The notes under the pieces: generated by a model
Seen by the model: only the letters and a program-made list of their open reading frames with translations
What the model was told of the DNA's origin: nothing
The model's database searches: none
DNA from: Bog-473 sp963721585
GTDB taxonomy: Bacteria; Actinomycetota; Acidimicrobiia; Acidimicrobiales; RAAP-2
NCBI GenBank assembly: GCA_963721585.1
Contig: CAVRJN010000008.1
Location: 1,364,001-1,428,000 of the forward strand
Reading direction: 5' to 3'
DNA: 64,000 nucleotides
Made by a program: the position numbers and the translations under genes
Shown: positions 1-8,177 of the stretch, one piece after another
How the letters are laid out: the number at the start of each line of letters is the position of its first letter
How positions within the stretch are numbered: the first letter of the stretch is position 1

Positions 1-2
1 AG

Positions 3-290
3 CACCACGGCCTCGCATCGCTGCTGCTCGACGAGCTTGCGCGGGCTGCGAGAGCCCGAGGCATCGACACATTCGTCGCCGAGACTCTCTGCGAGAACAA
101 GGCCATGCTGGACGTGTTCCATCACTCGGGCTTCGACGTATCATCGAAGATCGACTATGGGACCGTCTGGCTGCGCTTCGGGATCGAAATGACTGAGTCG
201 TACCGTGACGCCCTTGCCGCACACGACGAAACCCGGAACGTCAGGCGTCTCCCAGTGGTGGGGCCTGTCGGCGGTTCTGGCGAATGTTGA
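3..290 (+). CDS. GNAT-family N-acetyltransferase, C-terminal part (5' truncated)
   Basis: The frame is open from the left edge of the window, so only the last 95 residues are present and the start lies outside. They show the acetyl-CoA-binding end of a GNAT fold: HHGLASLLLDELARAARARG corresponds to the pyrophosphate-binding loop and helix, followed by ENKAMLDVFHHSGF, the usual N-x2-M-x5-GF signature. GNAT proteins transfer acetyl groups from acetyl-CoA to amines; the substrate cannot be told from this piece. The TGA stop overlaps the ATG of the deacetylase-family gene, so the two are probably translationally coupled. The missing N-terminus could carry another domain, as in Pat-type protein acetyltransferases, but that is inference. 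Confidence 0.8.
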   Translation, partial: HHGLASLLLDELARAARARGIDTFVAETLCENKAMLDVFHHSGFDVSSKIDYGTVWLRFGIEMTESYRDALAAHDETRNVRRLPVVGPVGGSGEC

Positions 291-1309
291 TAATTGCTGG
301 TCCATCCGGCGCGAATGCACACGACGGGGGCGCATCCCACCCGGAGCAGCAAGGCCGAATCTTCTCGGTGATGGATGGAGTGCGAGATCTCAATCTCGAG
401 GACGGCATCAACTACGTCGACCCGCCGGAGGCTGACCTCGAAGCTCTGACTCGGGTGCACTCGACCAAGTACCTCGACGAGCTCGAGAGTTTTTGCCGTC
501 AGGGCGGCGGAGACATCGACCCCGATACGTATGCACGATCGGACTCTTTTGCAGCGGCGCGTCGAGCTGCCGGCGCCGGCCTTGCGTCGATCAGGGCCTT
601 GGAGCTCCAGGGTGAAGGCGTTGCGTTCATCCCCGCGAGACCGCCCGGACATCACGCCGAAGCAGATCGCGCAATGGGGTTCTGTTTGCTCAACAATGTT
701 GCCGTGAGTGCGGCGGCGCTTGCGGCCAGAGGCCAGCGGGTACTCATCGTGGACTGGGACGTCCATCATGGCAATGGGACCCAGTCGATCTTCTGGGATG
801 ATCCCCGGGTGCTGTATGTGTCAACGCATCAATGGCCCCTTTTTCCGGGCACCGGTAGCGCCCAAGAGGTGGGAGGCCCCAACGCTGCCGGCCTCACCGT
901 CAACATTCCGCTGCCACGGGGTGCGACCGGGGACATGGTGCAATGCGCTCTCGAGGAAGTCGCCCACCCGGTGATCGACCGCTTTGCGCCGGACTGGATT
1001 CTGGTCTCGTGTGGGTTCGACGCCCATCGGGCCGATCCTCTCGGTGAGCTTGCCCTTTCGACGGGAGACTTTGCACAGCTCGCTCGGCTGGTGAGTTCGT
1101 TTGCCTCCCGCCCGGGACGTCTCGCGTTGTTCCTCGAAGGTGGCTACAGCGCTCAAGCCCTGCGTTCATCGACGACGGCAGTGTTGGGCACTCTCCTGGA
1201 CCTGGACGTGGTTCTCGAGGCCCCAACGTCTGGGGGGCCCGGGCGAGATGCAGTCGCGTCCGCACAGGGTGCCCGAAGTCGGGCCGTTGCCGGCCTTGGC
1301 CATCAATGA
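284..1309 (+). CDS. Histone deacetylase / acetoin utilization (AcuC-like) family protein
   Basis: A 341-residue arginase-fold amidohydrolase of the HDAC family, which removes acetyl groups from lysines or small amines with a bound zinc. The family signatures are complete and in order: HDGGASHPE near the N-terminus, PARPPGHHAE with the His pair, VDWDVHHGNGTQ with the metal Asp and His, GFDAHRADPLG with the second metal Asp, and EGGY. The ATG chosen overlaps the upstream GNAT stop and gives the usual N-terminal strand MLIIAGPSG. It is followed, with a 4-nt overlap, by a universal stress protein. Pairing with an acetyltransferase suggests a reversible acetylation switch or polyamine turnover. 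The substrate is unknown. Confidence 0.92.
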   Translation: MLIIAGPSGANAHDGGASHPEQQGRIFSVMDGVRDLNLEDGINYVDPPEADLEALTRVHSTKYLDELESFCRQGGGDIDPDTYARSDSFAAARRAAGAGLASIRALELQGEGVAFIPARPPGHHAEADRAMGFCLLNNVAVSAAALAARGQRVLIVDWDVHHGNGTQSIFWDDPRVLYVSTHQWPLFPGTGSAQEVGGPNAAGLTVNIPLPRGATGDMVQCALEEVAHPVIDRFAPDWILVSCGFDAHRADPLGELALSTGDFAQLARLVSSFASRPGRLALFLEGGYSAQALRSSTTAVLGTLLDLDVVLEAPTSGGPGRDAVASAQGARSRAVAGLGHQ

Positions 1310-1746
1310 GCGGGGAGACGGCGGTGAACGCAATGCACACGGTCGCAGTGGGTTTCGATGGCTCCAATGACTCCAGGGCCGCCCTTCGCTGGGCGGCCAG
1401 TCTCGCAGCAGCCACACATGCATCGCTGAAGGTAGTCCACGCTGTAGGCCTCTTGGAGCACGCAGGACTTTCGGAGCATGCGTCTCCGCATCAAGAGGTG
1501 GCGTTGAAGCTGGCTGTCGACGCCGGCATGGACCGGTCGTCAATCGAATGGCTCGTCGTCGATGGAGATCCCTGCTCTGCGTTGCTCCGAATGAACGAAC
1601 CGCCGTATTCGGTCGACTTGATCGTTGTCGGAACTCGGGGGGCTGGGGAGCACTCAGGCTCTCTGCTGGGAAGTACGAGCCTGGAACTCGTGGAGCACTC
1701 GAACATTCCTGTCGTCATCGTGCCCCGCCAGGGCTCCAGGAACTAG
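1306..1746 (+). CDS. Universal stress protein, UspA family
   Basis: A 146-residue single-domain Usp protein starting in an ATGA overlap with the deacetylase gene. The N-terminus has the beta-strand VAVGFDGSNDSRAAL. The C-terminal half has the ATP-binding pattern G-x2-G-x9-G(S/T), visible as GTRGAGEHSGSLLGSTS, followed by the last strand VVIVPR. These proteins bind ATP and are linked to dormancy, hypoxia or stress signalling in actinobacteria. Co-transcription with a GNAT and a deacetylase makes it a candidate target or sensor of acetylation. That link is inference from gene order alone. Confidence 0.93.
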   Translation: MSGETAVNAMHTVAVGFDGSNDSRAALRWAASLAAATHASLKVVHAVGLLEHAGLSEHASPHQEVALKLAVDAGMDRSSIEWLVVDGDPCSALLRMNEPPYSVDLIVVGTRGAGEHSGSLLGSTSLELVEHSNIPVVIVPRQGSRN

Positions 1747-1753
1747 CCGCAGT

Positions 1754-2854
1754 TCAGCGGATCAGGGCGTCCACGTCGTCCAATGCGCCGCGCGCGCACA
1801 CGACGGCGACGGTGCCTCCGCACCCTCCCCCACTCGAACGTGCCCCGTACACGCCAGGACGTGCCAGGGCCTCCTCGACAACCGCCGTCGCAGCCGGATG
1901 GCCCAGACCCATGCTGTCGTACCCGACCTGGCTGGCCGCCATGAGGGACCTGAGGCGCTCCGGCTCGCTATCAGCCAACGCAGCCAAGGCCGCCCCAGAA
2001 CGCGCGTGCTCTTCCACGCCGAACAATGTGGCGGCGCGCACTGGATACGTCTCGCCGGACCGGACGGCCGTGACGTCATCATCCATGTCGCCCCACCGTT
2101 CGAGGAACGTGGCGCCATCGAGGTCTTCGGGCAGTGCGTCGACTGCGGCGCGTGGCAGCTCGCTTACCCACGACCATTCCTGCCCGGCGGCATCCTCCAC
2201 GATGCGCTTTCCCATGAAGCCGGCGGCACGGGCTCGCCGGTAGTGCACACCAGCGACATCGTGGCGGGCTCCGGTCGGCCAGCCCACGATCTCGAGGTCC
2301 GCCGGCACCACGACCGGGTCCGCCACGGACGCCGGCCGGCACAGAATCGGCAACACCGCCCCAACCGTGCCCAGCGCCACCGCGACCTGGTCCATGATCC
2401 CGCACGGTGCACCCACGACTCGGTTCTCCGCCTCCTGGCACAGTGCCGCCATGTGGAGGGGATCGATGGCCCCGGCGCCGAGAGCCCGGACCGTCGCCAC
2501 CTCGAGCGCCGCGCTCGAGGCCACTCCTACCGACGGGGGGAGGTCCGACGTGATCTCGAGCCGGGCCATTGGCGGTTCGATCAGACCGTGGCGGAGCAGC
2601 ACGATGGCGACACCGATGACGTAGTGGGTCCACCGGGGGCACCCGGCCAGTTCCCGGCGGATGTCCTCGAAGGAGAGGCGGGCCAGGCGCTCGAACCCGG
2701 AGCGGGAAAAGGTGGCCGGCCCGACGACAAAGGCAGCATCGGGATGAGCGACGACCTCTGTCCTTTGACGCGTCGGGATCTCCAACACGAGCGCTCCGGA
2801 GTAATCCGCCACACCTCCGAGCAGGTCGAGACGCCCTGGCGCGCTACCGCGCAC
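1754..2854 (-). CDS. GHMP-family sugar kinase (galactokinase / L-arabinokinase-like)
   Basis: The reconstructed protein has 366 residues and begins at a GTG that overlaps the stop of the phosphatase gene by 11 nt; the open frame runs further upstream but there it is only a shadow of that gene. The three GHMP motifs are present: SAPGRLDLLGGVADYSG (substrate and Mg site), PPSVGVASSAALEVATV (ATP loop) and SSGGGCGGTVAVV near the C-terminus. Such kinases phosphorylate sugars at C1 with ATP. Motif 1 reads LLGGVADYSG rather than the GalK-type IGEHTDYNGG, which resembles the kinase part of plant L-arabinokinase. The position after galT suggests galactose, but arabinose or another sugar is possible. 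Confidence 0.85.
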   Translation of the reverse strand: MRGSAPGRLDLLGGVADYSGALVLEIPTRQRTEVVAHPDAAFVVGPATFSRSGFERLARLSFEDIRRELAGCPRWTHYVIGVAIVLLRHGLIEPPMARLEITSDLPPSVGVASSAALEVATVRALGAGAIDPLHMAALCQEAENRVVGAPCGIMDQVAVALGTVGAVLPILCRPASVADPVVVPADLEIVGWPTGARHDVAGVHYRRARAAGFMGKRIVEDAAGQEWSWVSELPRAAVDALPEDLDGATFLERWGDMDDDVTAVRSGETYPVRAATLFGVEEHARSGAALAALADSEPERLRSLMAASQVGYDSMGLGHPAATAVVEEALARPGVYGARSSGGGCGGTVAVVCARGALDDVDALIR

Positions 2855-3767
2855 GCAGGTCGTCCACCAGTTCCGCCAACACCGGTCCGATCCGCGCTGC
2901 CAGCGCCACATTGGCGTAACCGACCCAGGCGACCGGCGACACGTTGTCCAGCGGGACGGACAACGGGTCGCCCCAAGGGTCGGTGACCACTCCGCCCACC
3001 TCCTCGAGCAGGAGGGCGGTGCACACGTCGTAGGGATGGCATACCAGACCCTCGTCTGTGACGAGCGGGCGCAGGTCGGCGACGAAGCGGTCACGCCCCG
3101 TGATCAGCTCGTGGAGCTGCCCTCCTGTCGAGAGGTACTGATCGTCGAAGACGTGCTGGGCACCAAGCCTCTCGAACAGTTCGGCCTCGAGCGAGGCGAG
3201 AGCCGGTTTGCCGGGGACGAAGAACTTCGCCAGCCCGCTGAAGCTGTGTTCGAGGTCCGTCGCAGCGGAGGGCCTCGCCTTCAGAACCCTCCGTCCTCCA
3301 CCAGCCAGGTCGATGCGCTCGGAACGCAGCCCCTCGCCGCGGGTGGCGCTCAGCTGATCGGCCGCACCCTGCTTGGCTGTGGGCAATTCCGTCATGGCCG
3401 CCGCGACGATGTCCGCCAGACCACCTTCCGGCGGTGCAACTGCGGCCAAGCACCAGGCCGGGCGCTTGTCGTACATCAGACCCCGCGTCCCGTCGATGGT
3501 GTCGACGATGACCGTCCACGCCGCCACATCGCCGACGAGCACGGGCTCGTCGAGTCCTTCCGACACGACCATCACATCGGGCCAGTGCTGCGCGAACCAT
3601 CGAAGGAGCGAATCGTCCGCCACGCGGTCGATGGCGTAGATGGTGTCGGCCACGCTCTCCCCCGCTACCGCGGCCATATTCATGCCGCGGGAGGTCACGA
3701 CGAGGTCACGGATGTGCTCGCCGAGAGCACAGAGCCGGAGGCGGGCCTCTTCAGCCGAGGGTGGCAC
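2844..3767 (-). CDS. Inositol-monophosphatase / fructose-1,6-bisphosphatase superfamily phosphatase
   Basis: A 307-residue protein with the Mg-dependent sugar phosphatase fold. The metal motif D-x-I-D-G-T-R is seen as VDTIDGTRGLMYD near residues 89-101, preceded by VVSEG, which supplies a metal Glu, and followed by a C-terminal metal-site segment around HPYDVCTALLLEEVGG. Family members hydrolyse inositol phosphate, fructose bisphosphate or other sugar phosphates. It sits between galT (17-nt overlap at its start) and the sugar kinase (11-nt overlap at its end), which implies one message and a role in handling a sugar phosphate from galactoside breakdown. The substrate is not resolved. Confidence 0.85.
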   Translation of the reverse strand: MPPSAEEARLRLCALGEHIRDLVVTSRGMNMAAVAGESVADTIYAIDRVADDSLLRWFAQHWPDVMVVSEGLDEPVLVGDVAAWTVIVDTIDGTRGLMYDKRPAWCLAAVAPPEGGLADIVAAAMTELPTAKQGAADQLSATRGEGLRSERIDLAGGGRRVLKARPSAATDLEHSFSGLAKFFVPGKPALASLEAELFERLGAQHVFDDQYLSTGGQLHELITGRDRFVADLRPLVTDEGLVCHPYDVCTALLLEEVGGVVTDPWGDPLSVPLDNVSPVAWVGYANVALAARIGPVLAELVDDLRAR

Positions 3768-4752
3768 GAAGCTCCTCCGCCTTCTGGTCGGGATCGGACT
3801 CGTTGGTCATGGATCCACCCCCGACCTCGGGCCCGGCCAGGTACTTCCGAATTCCGGGCGACCGGAGGGGCGGGTGCAGTTCGAGATGGAACGGGTAGTG
3901 CGGATGGTCGCCCACCGGGGCCTGGTGAACGGCGAGGACATAGGGCAGCCGGAATCCCCACAGCCCGTCATAGCGCCGCACGACGTCGCGCAAGACGAGC
4001 CCGAGGGAGCGCAACTGCTCCTCGTCCAGATCCAGAAGTGACGCCACGGGGTGTCGGGGCAAGATGAGAACCTCGTAGGCGTACTGCGCGAACCACGGCA
4101 CGCAGGCGAAGAAGTAGTCACCGTGACTGATGACCCGAGAACCGTCCAGCTCCCGGTCGATCACGTCGGCCAAGAGCGAACGCCCCGACCTCTCATGGTA
4201 TGCGCTCGCCACCTCCGCCTCGCGGGCCATGGTGGCGTAGACCATCGACCCGGCGTAGATCTGACAATGCGGGTGGGGATTGGACGTGCCGACCATGGCA
4301 CCGCGGTTCTCGAAGATGAGGACGTGGGCCACACCGTTCAGCGCCTGCAGAGCCTCCGTCCGGCTGCGCCAGGTGCTCACGATGGCCGTCATCTCGTCGT
4401 CGGTGAGGTCGGCCATCGAGCGCTCCGGGTCGTGGTGGTAGCAGACGACCTCGGCCGTGCCGAGGGCACGGCGCGTCCGGTAGACGTCGTCGTCGTCGTC
4501 CGGTTCGGGCGCATCCGGCGAGAAGACCGGGAGGTCATTGGTGAACACGTAGACGCCCCGGTAGTCCGGGTTGGTCGCGTGCGCCCGCGTGCCGAGAGGG
4601 GCCAGGGCGTTGTCGTCGGGCACGGACGGCTCGTGCGGGGCCACTCTCTCGCCGATCCAGGGTCGGGCGTCCCGATGGGATGTGAACAGGACCCAGTGCC
4701 CGCGTAAGGGGTGCCAGCGCATTTCCCAGGTCACGGCCGGCGGCCGTCCCAC
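3751..4752 (-). CDS. galT: Galactose-1-phosphate uridylyltransferase
   Basis: A 333-residue protein of the HIT superfamily. It has the GalT N-terminal consensus RWHPLRGHWVLFTSHRDARP, the nucleophile motif HPHCQIYA (HPHxQ) near residues 160-167, and a C-terminal FHLELHPPLRSP block that is typical of GalT. The enzyme exchanges UMP between UDP-glucose and galactose-1-phosphate in the Leloir pathway. The GTG start directly follows the TGA of the GH2 gene (TGAGTG); an alternative GTG seven codons later (VTWEMRWHP) is possible. It lies between a glycosidase that could release galactose and a sugar kinase that could make Gal-1-P. No UDP-galactose 4-epimerase gene is in the window. Confidence 0.93.
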   Translation of the reverse strand: MGRPPAVTWEMRWHPLRGHWVLFTSHRDARPWIGERVAPHEPSVPDDNALAPLGTRAHATNPDYRGVYVFTNDLPVFSPDAPEPDDDDDVYRTRRALGTAEVVCYHHDPERSMADLTDDEMTAIVSTWRSRTEALQALNGVAHVLIFENRGAMVGTSNPHPHCQIYAGSMVYATMAREAEVASAYHERSGRSLLADVIDRELDGSRVISHGDYFFACVPWFAQYAYEVLILPRHPVASLLDLDEEQLRSLGLVLRDVVRRYDGLWGFRLPYVLAVHQAPVGDHPHYPFHLELHPPLRSPGIRKYLAGPEVGGGSMTNESDPDQKAEELRATLG

Positions 4753-7218
4753 TCAGTTCCGAGCATCGATCTCGATGTCCTGCGGCTCGCATCCTTCGAG
4801 CGTGGCGCGCAGTGTGATCCGTCCCTGGCCCGTCGGCCGGACGATGGCGAGGGCGCGGCCCTCGAACGTGCTGCAGCACGTCCCGCCAAAGCCTTCCTCG
4901 GTGGACGGGTTCGCGCTCCCCAGGGCCTGGAGCACGCCGGGTCCCTCCACGTGCACGTCGACCTGTCGGTCACACGACACCTGGAGTGTTCCCTCGGCGT
5001 CCACCAGGGTGAGTGTGACGAAAGCCAGGTCCTCGGGGTCGGCCGCGATCACGGGGCGGTCGACGGCGGCTCGGAGCAGCACCGCCTCCCCGGCGGACCG
5101 GATCACCGTGCGACCGCTCTCGGCTGCGTCGCGCCAGGCAACTGCCTCGAGAAGACCCGGGTCGTAGGTTGTCTCGAACCGGGACCGGTAACGCCGCGCT
5201 GCACCGCTGGGTTGCCGGCCAACCGAGCGACCGTTCACGAACAGCTCGACCTCGTCGGCATCGGCGTAGACATCCACGGTGATCGGGTCGCCCTCGTGCC
5301 CTGACCAACTCCAGCTCGAAACCGAGTCCCCCCACGACCACGGCGTGCCGGCGGCGCACGCACCGTGGTGCTCCGGCCGTTGCACCGCCAGGTACGGTTC
5401 GGAACGCAAGCCGAAGATGATCTCGCGGTAATAGGACTGCGGACGACGATGACCCGTGATGTCGATGTCGCCACACCACGCGGTGCGCCAGGGGTACTCG
5501 CCGAGGAACGAGTGGATTCCGAGCTCCGAATCCGGTTCGCCGTAGACGGTGCGGCCGATTCCGGCCTCCCCGAGGTAGTCCCAACCGGCCCAGGTGAAGT
5601 CACCGATGACGTGCGGGAGCCGACGGACCTCAGACCAGCCCGTGCCGATTGCCGCAGGATGGGTCTCGCTGCCCACGATCACGCGGTTCGGATACAGATC
5701 GCCGTCGGTGGCGAGCCGCGTCTCCATGTAGTTGTAGCCCACCACGTCGAGATAGGAGGCGGTCTGGGCCGAGTTCTTGGCGACGATGGGCGCACTCATA
5801 AGGTCGTTGAGTCGATCGGCGATCTGGGTCATGACGGAGTTGACGCCCGTCTCCTCGTCCGGTTCCCCGTTCCCCCCGCCACGGCCCTCGGCAAGCTGGG
5901 CGAAAAGTTCGGCGCCCCCGACCAGCAGCCCGCTGATGGCCTCCGTGACGAACCGCGTGGGGTCGAGCGATCGGATCTTCTCCGCCAGGGCGCGACCGAC
6001 GCGGGCCCCCATCGGCGTCCCCGCCTCTGGGATCTCGTTGCCGATGCTGTAGAGGATCACGCTGGGATGGTTGCGATCCTTGCGGACCATGGACTCCACG
6101 TCCGCCTCCCACCAGTCGGGGAACCGCAGCGCGTAGTCATGCTCGCTCTTTGGCTGCGTCCACATGTCGAATGTCTCGTCCATGACCAGCACGCCGAGAC
6201 GGTCACATGCTTCGAGCATGGGCTTACTCAAGGGATTGTGCGCACTCCTGATGGCGTTGAACCCTGCCTCCTTGAGCAGTTCGACCCGGCGCTCTTCGGC
6301 GCGGGCAATGGTGGCCGCACCGAGCGGGCCGTTGTCGTGATGCACGCAGGCGCCGCGCAGGAGAACCCGCTCGCCATTGATGCGCAGTCCCCGCGCCGGA
6401 TCGATCGTCAAAGATCGGATCCCGAACGTCGTCGACTCCTCGTCGAGAACCTCGTCGCCCTCCAACAGCGTTGCCCGATAGGTGTAGAGGTACGGGTCGG
6501 CAGGTCCCCATCGGTGCGGTGCCGGGACACTGAGCCGTTGTCTGGCCGTCAGGACATCCCCCGGCACCGTCGTCACCGGCGCTTCGGCCTGGGTCACGCG
6601 AGCGCCGTCCGAGTCGAGGAGCTCCACGCGCAGCACGCCGTCCGACATCCCGGTCGACTGGTTCCGCACCTCGGCACTGACGGCAACGACCGCCATGTCG
6701 TCGTCGATCTCCGGCGTGACGGCCTGCAGGCCGCCGGGCACCAGATGGACACGTCCCCCCTCGAGGAGCCAGACGCTGCGGTAGATGCCGGCCCCCGAAT
6801 ACCAACGGCTGTCGTCGTGAGAACGCGCCTCTACCTTGACCTCGTTCGGCTGCCCGGCGCGCAGCAAGTGATCGATCTGGACCGTGAAGTCCGAGTAGCC
6901 GCTCGGTCGGCGGCCGACCAGCGTGTCGTTCACTCGTACTCGCCCGTCGCGGTACACGCCCTCGAACTCGAGGTATACGGCGCTTCCCTCGGCGCTCGAG
7001 GGGAGCTCGAACGACTTCTTGTACTCCCAGTTCCCGCCCGGGAAGTACGCCGTCGCCGCCTGCCCCGCCGGCGACCGCTCGGAGCCGATCATGGCGTCGT
7101 GGGGCAGTGTGACCGGCACCGGCTCCGCGCCACGTCCGACGATCAACTCCGCAAAAGAGTTGGATTTGGATCCAACCGTCCAGCCGTCGTTGAAGGGGGT
7201 ACGTCGCACGGCCGGCAT
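4753..7218 (-). CDS. Glycoside hydrolase family 2 (beta-galactosidase-type)
   Basis: An 821-residue intact GH2 enzyme. In order: sugar-binding jelly roll (about residues 10-180, with GNWEYKKSFELP and WYSGAGIYRSVWL), immunoglobulin-like domain (about 180-280), TIM barrel (about 280-590), then a C-terminal DUF4982/Big-type region. The acid/base Glu is in SIGNEIPE near residue 393, and the likely nucleophile is the Glu of VIVGSETHP near residue 517. GNWEYKKSF and FGIRSLTIDPARGLRINGE are normal beta-galactosidase family stretches. No signal peptide is visible, so it should act in the cytoplasm on an imported galactoside. First gene of the GH2-galT-phosphatase-kinase operon, with a LacI-type operator just upstream. 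Confidence 0.9.
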   Translation of the reverse strand: MPAVRRTPFNDGWTVGSKSNSFAELIVGRGAEPVPVTLPHDAMIGSERSPAGQAATAYFPGGNWEYKKSFELPSSAEGSAVYLEFEGVYRDGRVRVNDTLVGRRPSGYSDFTVQIDHLLRAGQPNEVKVEARSHDDSRWYSGAGIYRSVWLLEGGRVHLVPGGLQAVTPEIDDDMAVVAVSAEVRNQSTGMSDGVLRVELLDSDGARVTQAEAPVTTVPGDVLTARQRLSVPAPHRWGPADPYLYTYRATLLEGDEVLDEESTTFGIRSLTIDPARGLRINGERVLLRGACVHHDNGPLGAATIARAEERRVELLKEAGFNAIRSAHNPLSKPMLEACDRLGVLVMDETFDMWTQPKSEHDYALRFPDWWEADVESMVRKDRNHPSVILYSIGNEIPEAGTPMGARVGRALAEKIRSLDPTRFVTEAISGLLVGGAELFAQLAEGRGGGNGEPDEETGVNSVMTQIADRLNDLMSAPIVAKNSAQTASYLDVVGYNYMETRLATDGDLYPNRVIVGSETHPAAIGTGWSEVRRLPHVIGDFTWAGWDYLGEAGIGRTVYGEPDSELGIHSFLGEYPWRTAWCGDIDITGHRRPQSYYREIIFGLRSEPYLAVQRPEHHGACAAGTPWSWGDSVSSWSWSGHEGDPITVDVYADADEVELFVNGRSVGRQPSGAARRYRSRFETTYDPGLLEAVAWRDAAESGRTVIRSAGEAVLLRAAVDRPVIAADPEDLAFVTLTLVDAEGTLQVSCDRQVDVHVEGPGVLQALGSANPSTEEGFGGTCCSTFEGRALAIVRPTGQGRITLRATLEGCEPQDIEIDARN

Positions 7219-7233
7219 CCTATGCCACCAGGG

Positions 7234-7249
7234 ATGTTATCGCTACCAT
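7234..7249. promoter_or_regulatory. LacI-family-type operator in front of the GH2 operon
   Basis: A 16-bp interrupted palindrome, A TGTTATCGCTACCA T, matches the LacI/GalR pattern TGnTAnCGnTAnCA with the central CG. It lies 16 nt upstream of the GH2 ATG on the minus strand, where a bound repressor would block initiation. The repressor gene itself is not in the window. Confidence 0.7.
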
Positions 7250-7372
7250 GGATGCGGCCGGCCCGGCCGTTCTCCCCGCCCGCAGAGGCCCCATTTTCGT
7301 CCGGGGGGCGGTGTTACCTTGACGCGTCGAAGAGGGACCCGGTTGCGACCAGGCTGTGGGGAGGAGATCCGG

Positions 7373-8093
7373 ATGGCGACATACGTGCTCGTGCACGGAG
7401 GCGGTCACGGAGGCTGGTGCTACCAACGGGTGGCGCGGCATCCTGCGCGCTGAGGGCCATGAGGTCTACACGCCGACCATGACGGGATTGGGCGAGCGGG
7501 CCCACCTGCTCAACGCCGAGGTGGATCTGCACCGCCACATAGAGGACATCGCGGCGGTGCTCCAGTTCGAGGACCTGCGCGATGTCATTTTGGTCGGGCA
7601 CAGCTACGGCGGCATGGTGATCACGGGCACGGCAGACGTGGTGACGGACCAGGTCGGCCGTCTCGTGTTCCTCGACGCCGCGAATCCCGTCAACGGACAG
7701 TCGCTCGCCGACGTCGCCGGTCCCGTCATCGGCGCGGTCCGTCCTTTCGGCGAGGTCGTCGACGGCATGGAGCTGGTTCTCCTGCCGGCGCCCGATGCCG
7801 GACTGCTCTATGGCGTCACCGACCCCGACGACCTGGCCTGGATGGCCAAGCGCCTGAGCGCGCATCCCTGGAAGTGCTTCGAGCAGCCGCTGGAACTGAC
7901 CAACGAGGCCGCCCTGTGGGCCATTCCGCAGTACCACATCGTCTGCACGTCGACGCTCGCGACCAGAGACAAGGACCTCATGGCGAAGGCCCGGGCCGAG
8001 GGGCGGCTCTGGGACATCGACACGGGACACGACCTGATGATCACCGAACCGGAGAAGGTCGCCGATGCATTACTCCAGGTCGCAGACGGCTGA
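7373..8093 (+). CDS. Alpha/beta hydrolase (esterase/lipase type), one frameshift
   Basis: The true N-terminus is MATYVLVHGGGHGGW, starting at the ATG at 7373 behind a strong ribosome site (GGGGAGGAG). The frame breaks near 7437 (one extra base, around GCGCGGCATCC) and continues as ILRAEGHEVYTPTMTGLGERAH to the stop. The oxyanion motif HGGG, the nucleophile elbow GHSYGG and the catalytic His in DTGHDLMI are all present. The reconstructed length of about 240 residues matches small cytoplasmic esterases related to the plant methylesterase/hydroxynitrile-lyase group. It is divergent from the GH2 operon. The natural substrate is unknown. The frameshift may be a sequencing error. Confidence 0.85.
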
Positions 8094-8128
8094 CGCACAC
8101 AGGGGGCTCCGAGCGTGTATGCCTAGGG

Positions 8129-8155
8129 GCCCGACGGGGGGTCGGGTGGCTCTTT
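8129..8155 (+). terminator. Candidate intrinsic terminator after the hydrolase
   Basis: A CCCGAC / GTCGGG stem (8130-8135 with 8141-8146) with a 5-base G loop is followed by TGGCTCTTTT. It lies 36 nt after the hydrolase stop and ahead of the binding-protein gene. The T run is short and offset, so it may only attenuate. Confidence 0.45.
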
Positions 8156-8177
8156 TCGGGGAGGGAAGGACTGCACC

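Noticed and set aside
2854..3094. 80-codon N-terminal extension of the sugar kinase frame
   Set aside because: It is a shadow of the phosphatase gene, starting inside it; the conserved kinase motif begins only at the GTG at 2854.
5365..7482. 705-codon plus-strand open frame opposite the GH2 gene
   Set aside because: No recognisable domain and low-complexity composition; the GH2 frame has both catalytic Glu motifs. Similar antisense frames at 46795-48477, 49644-51644 and 17627-18904 were rejected for the same reason.
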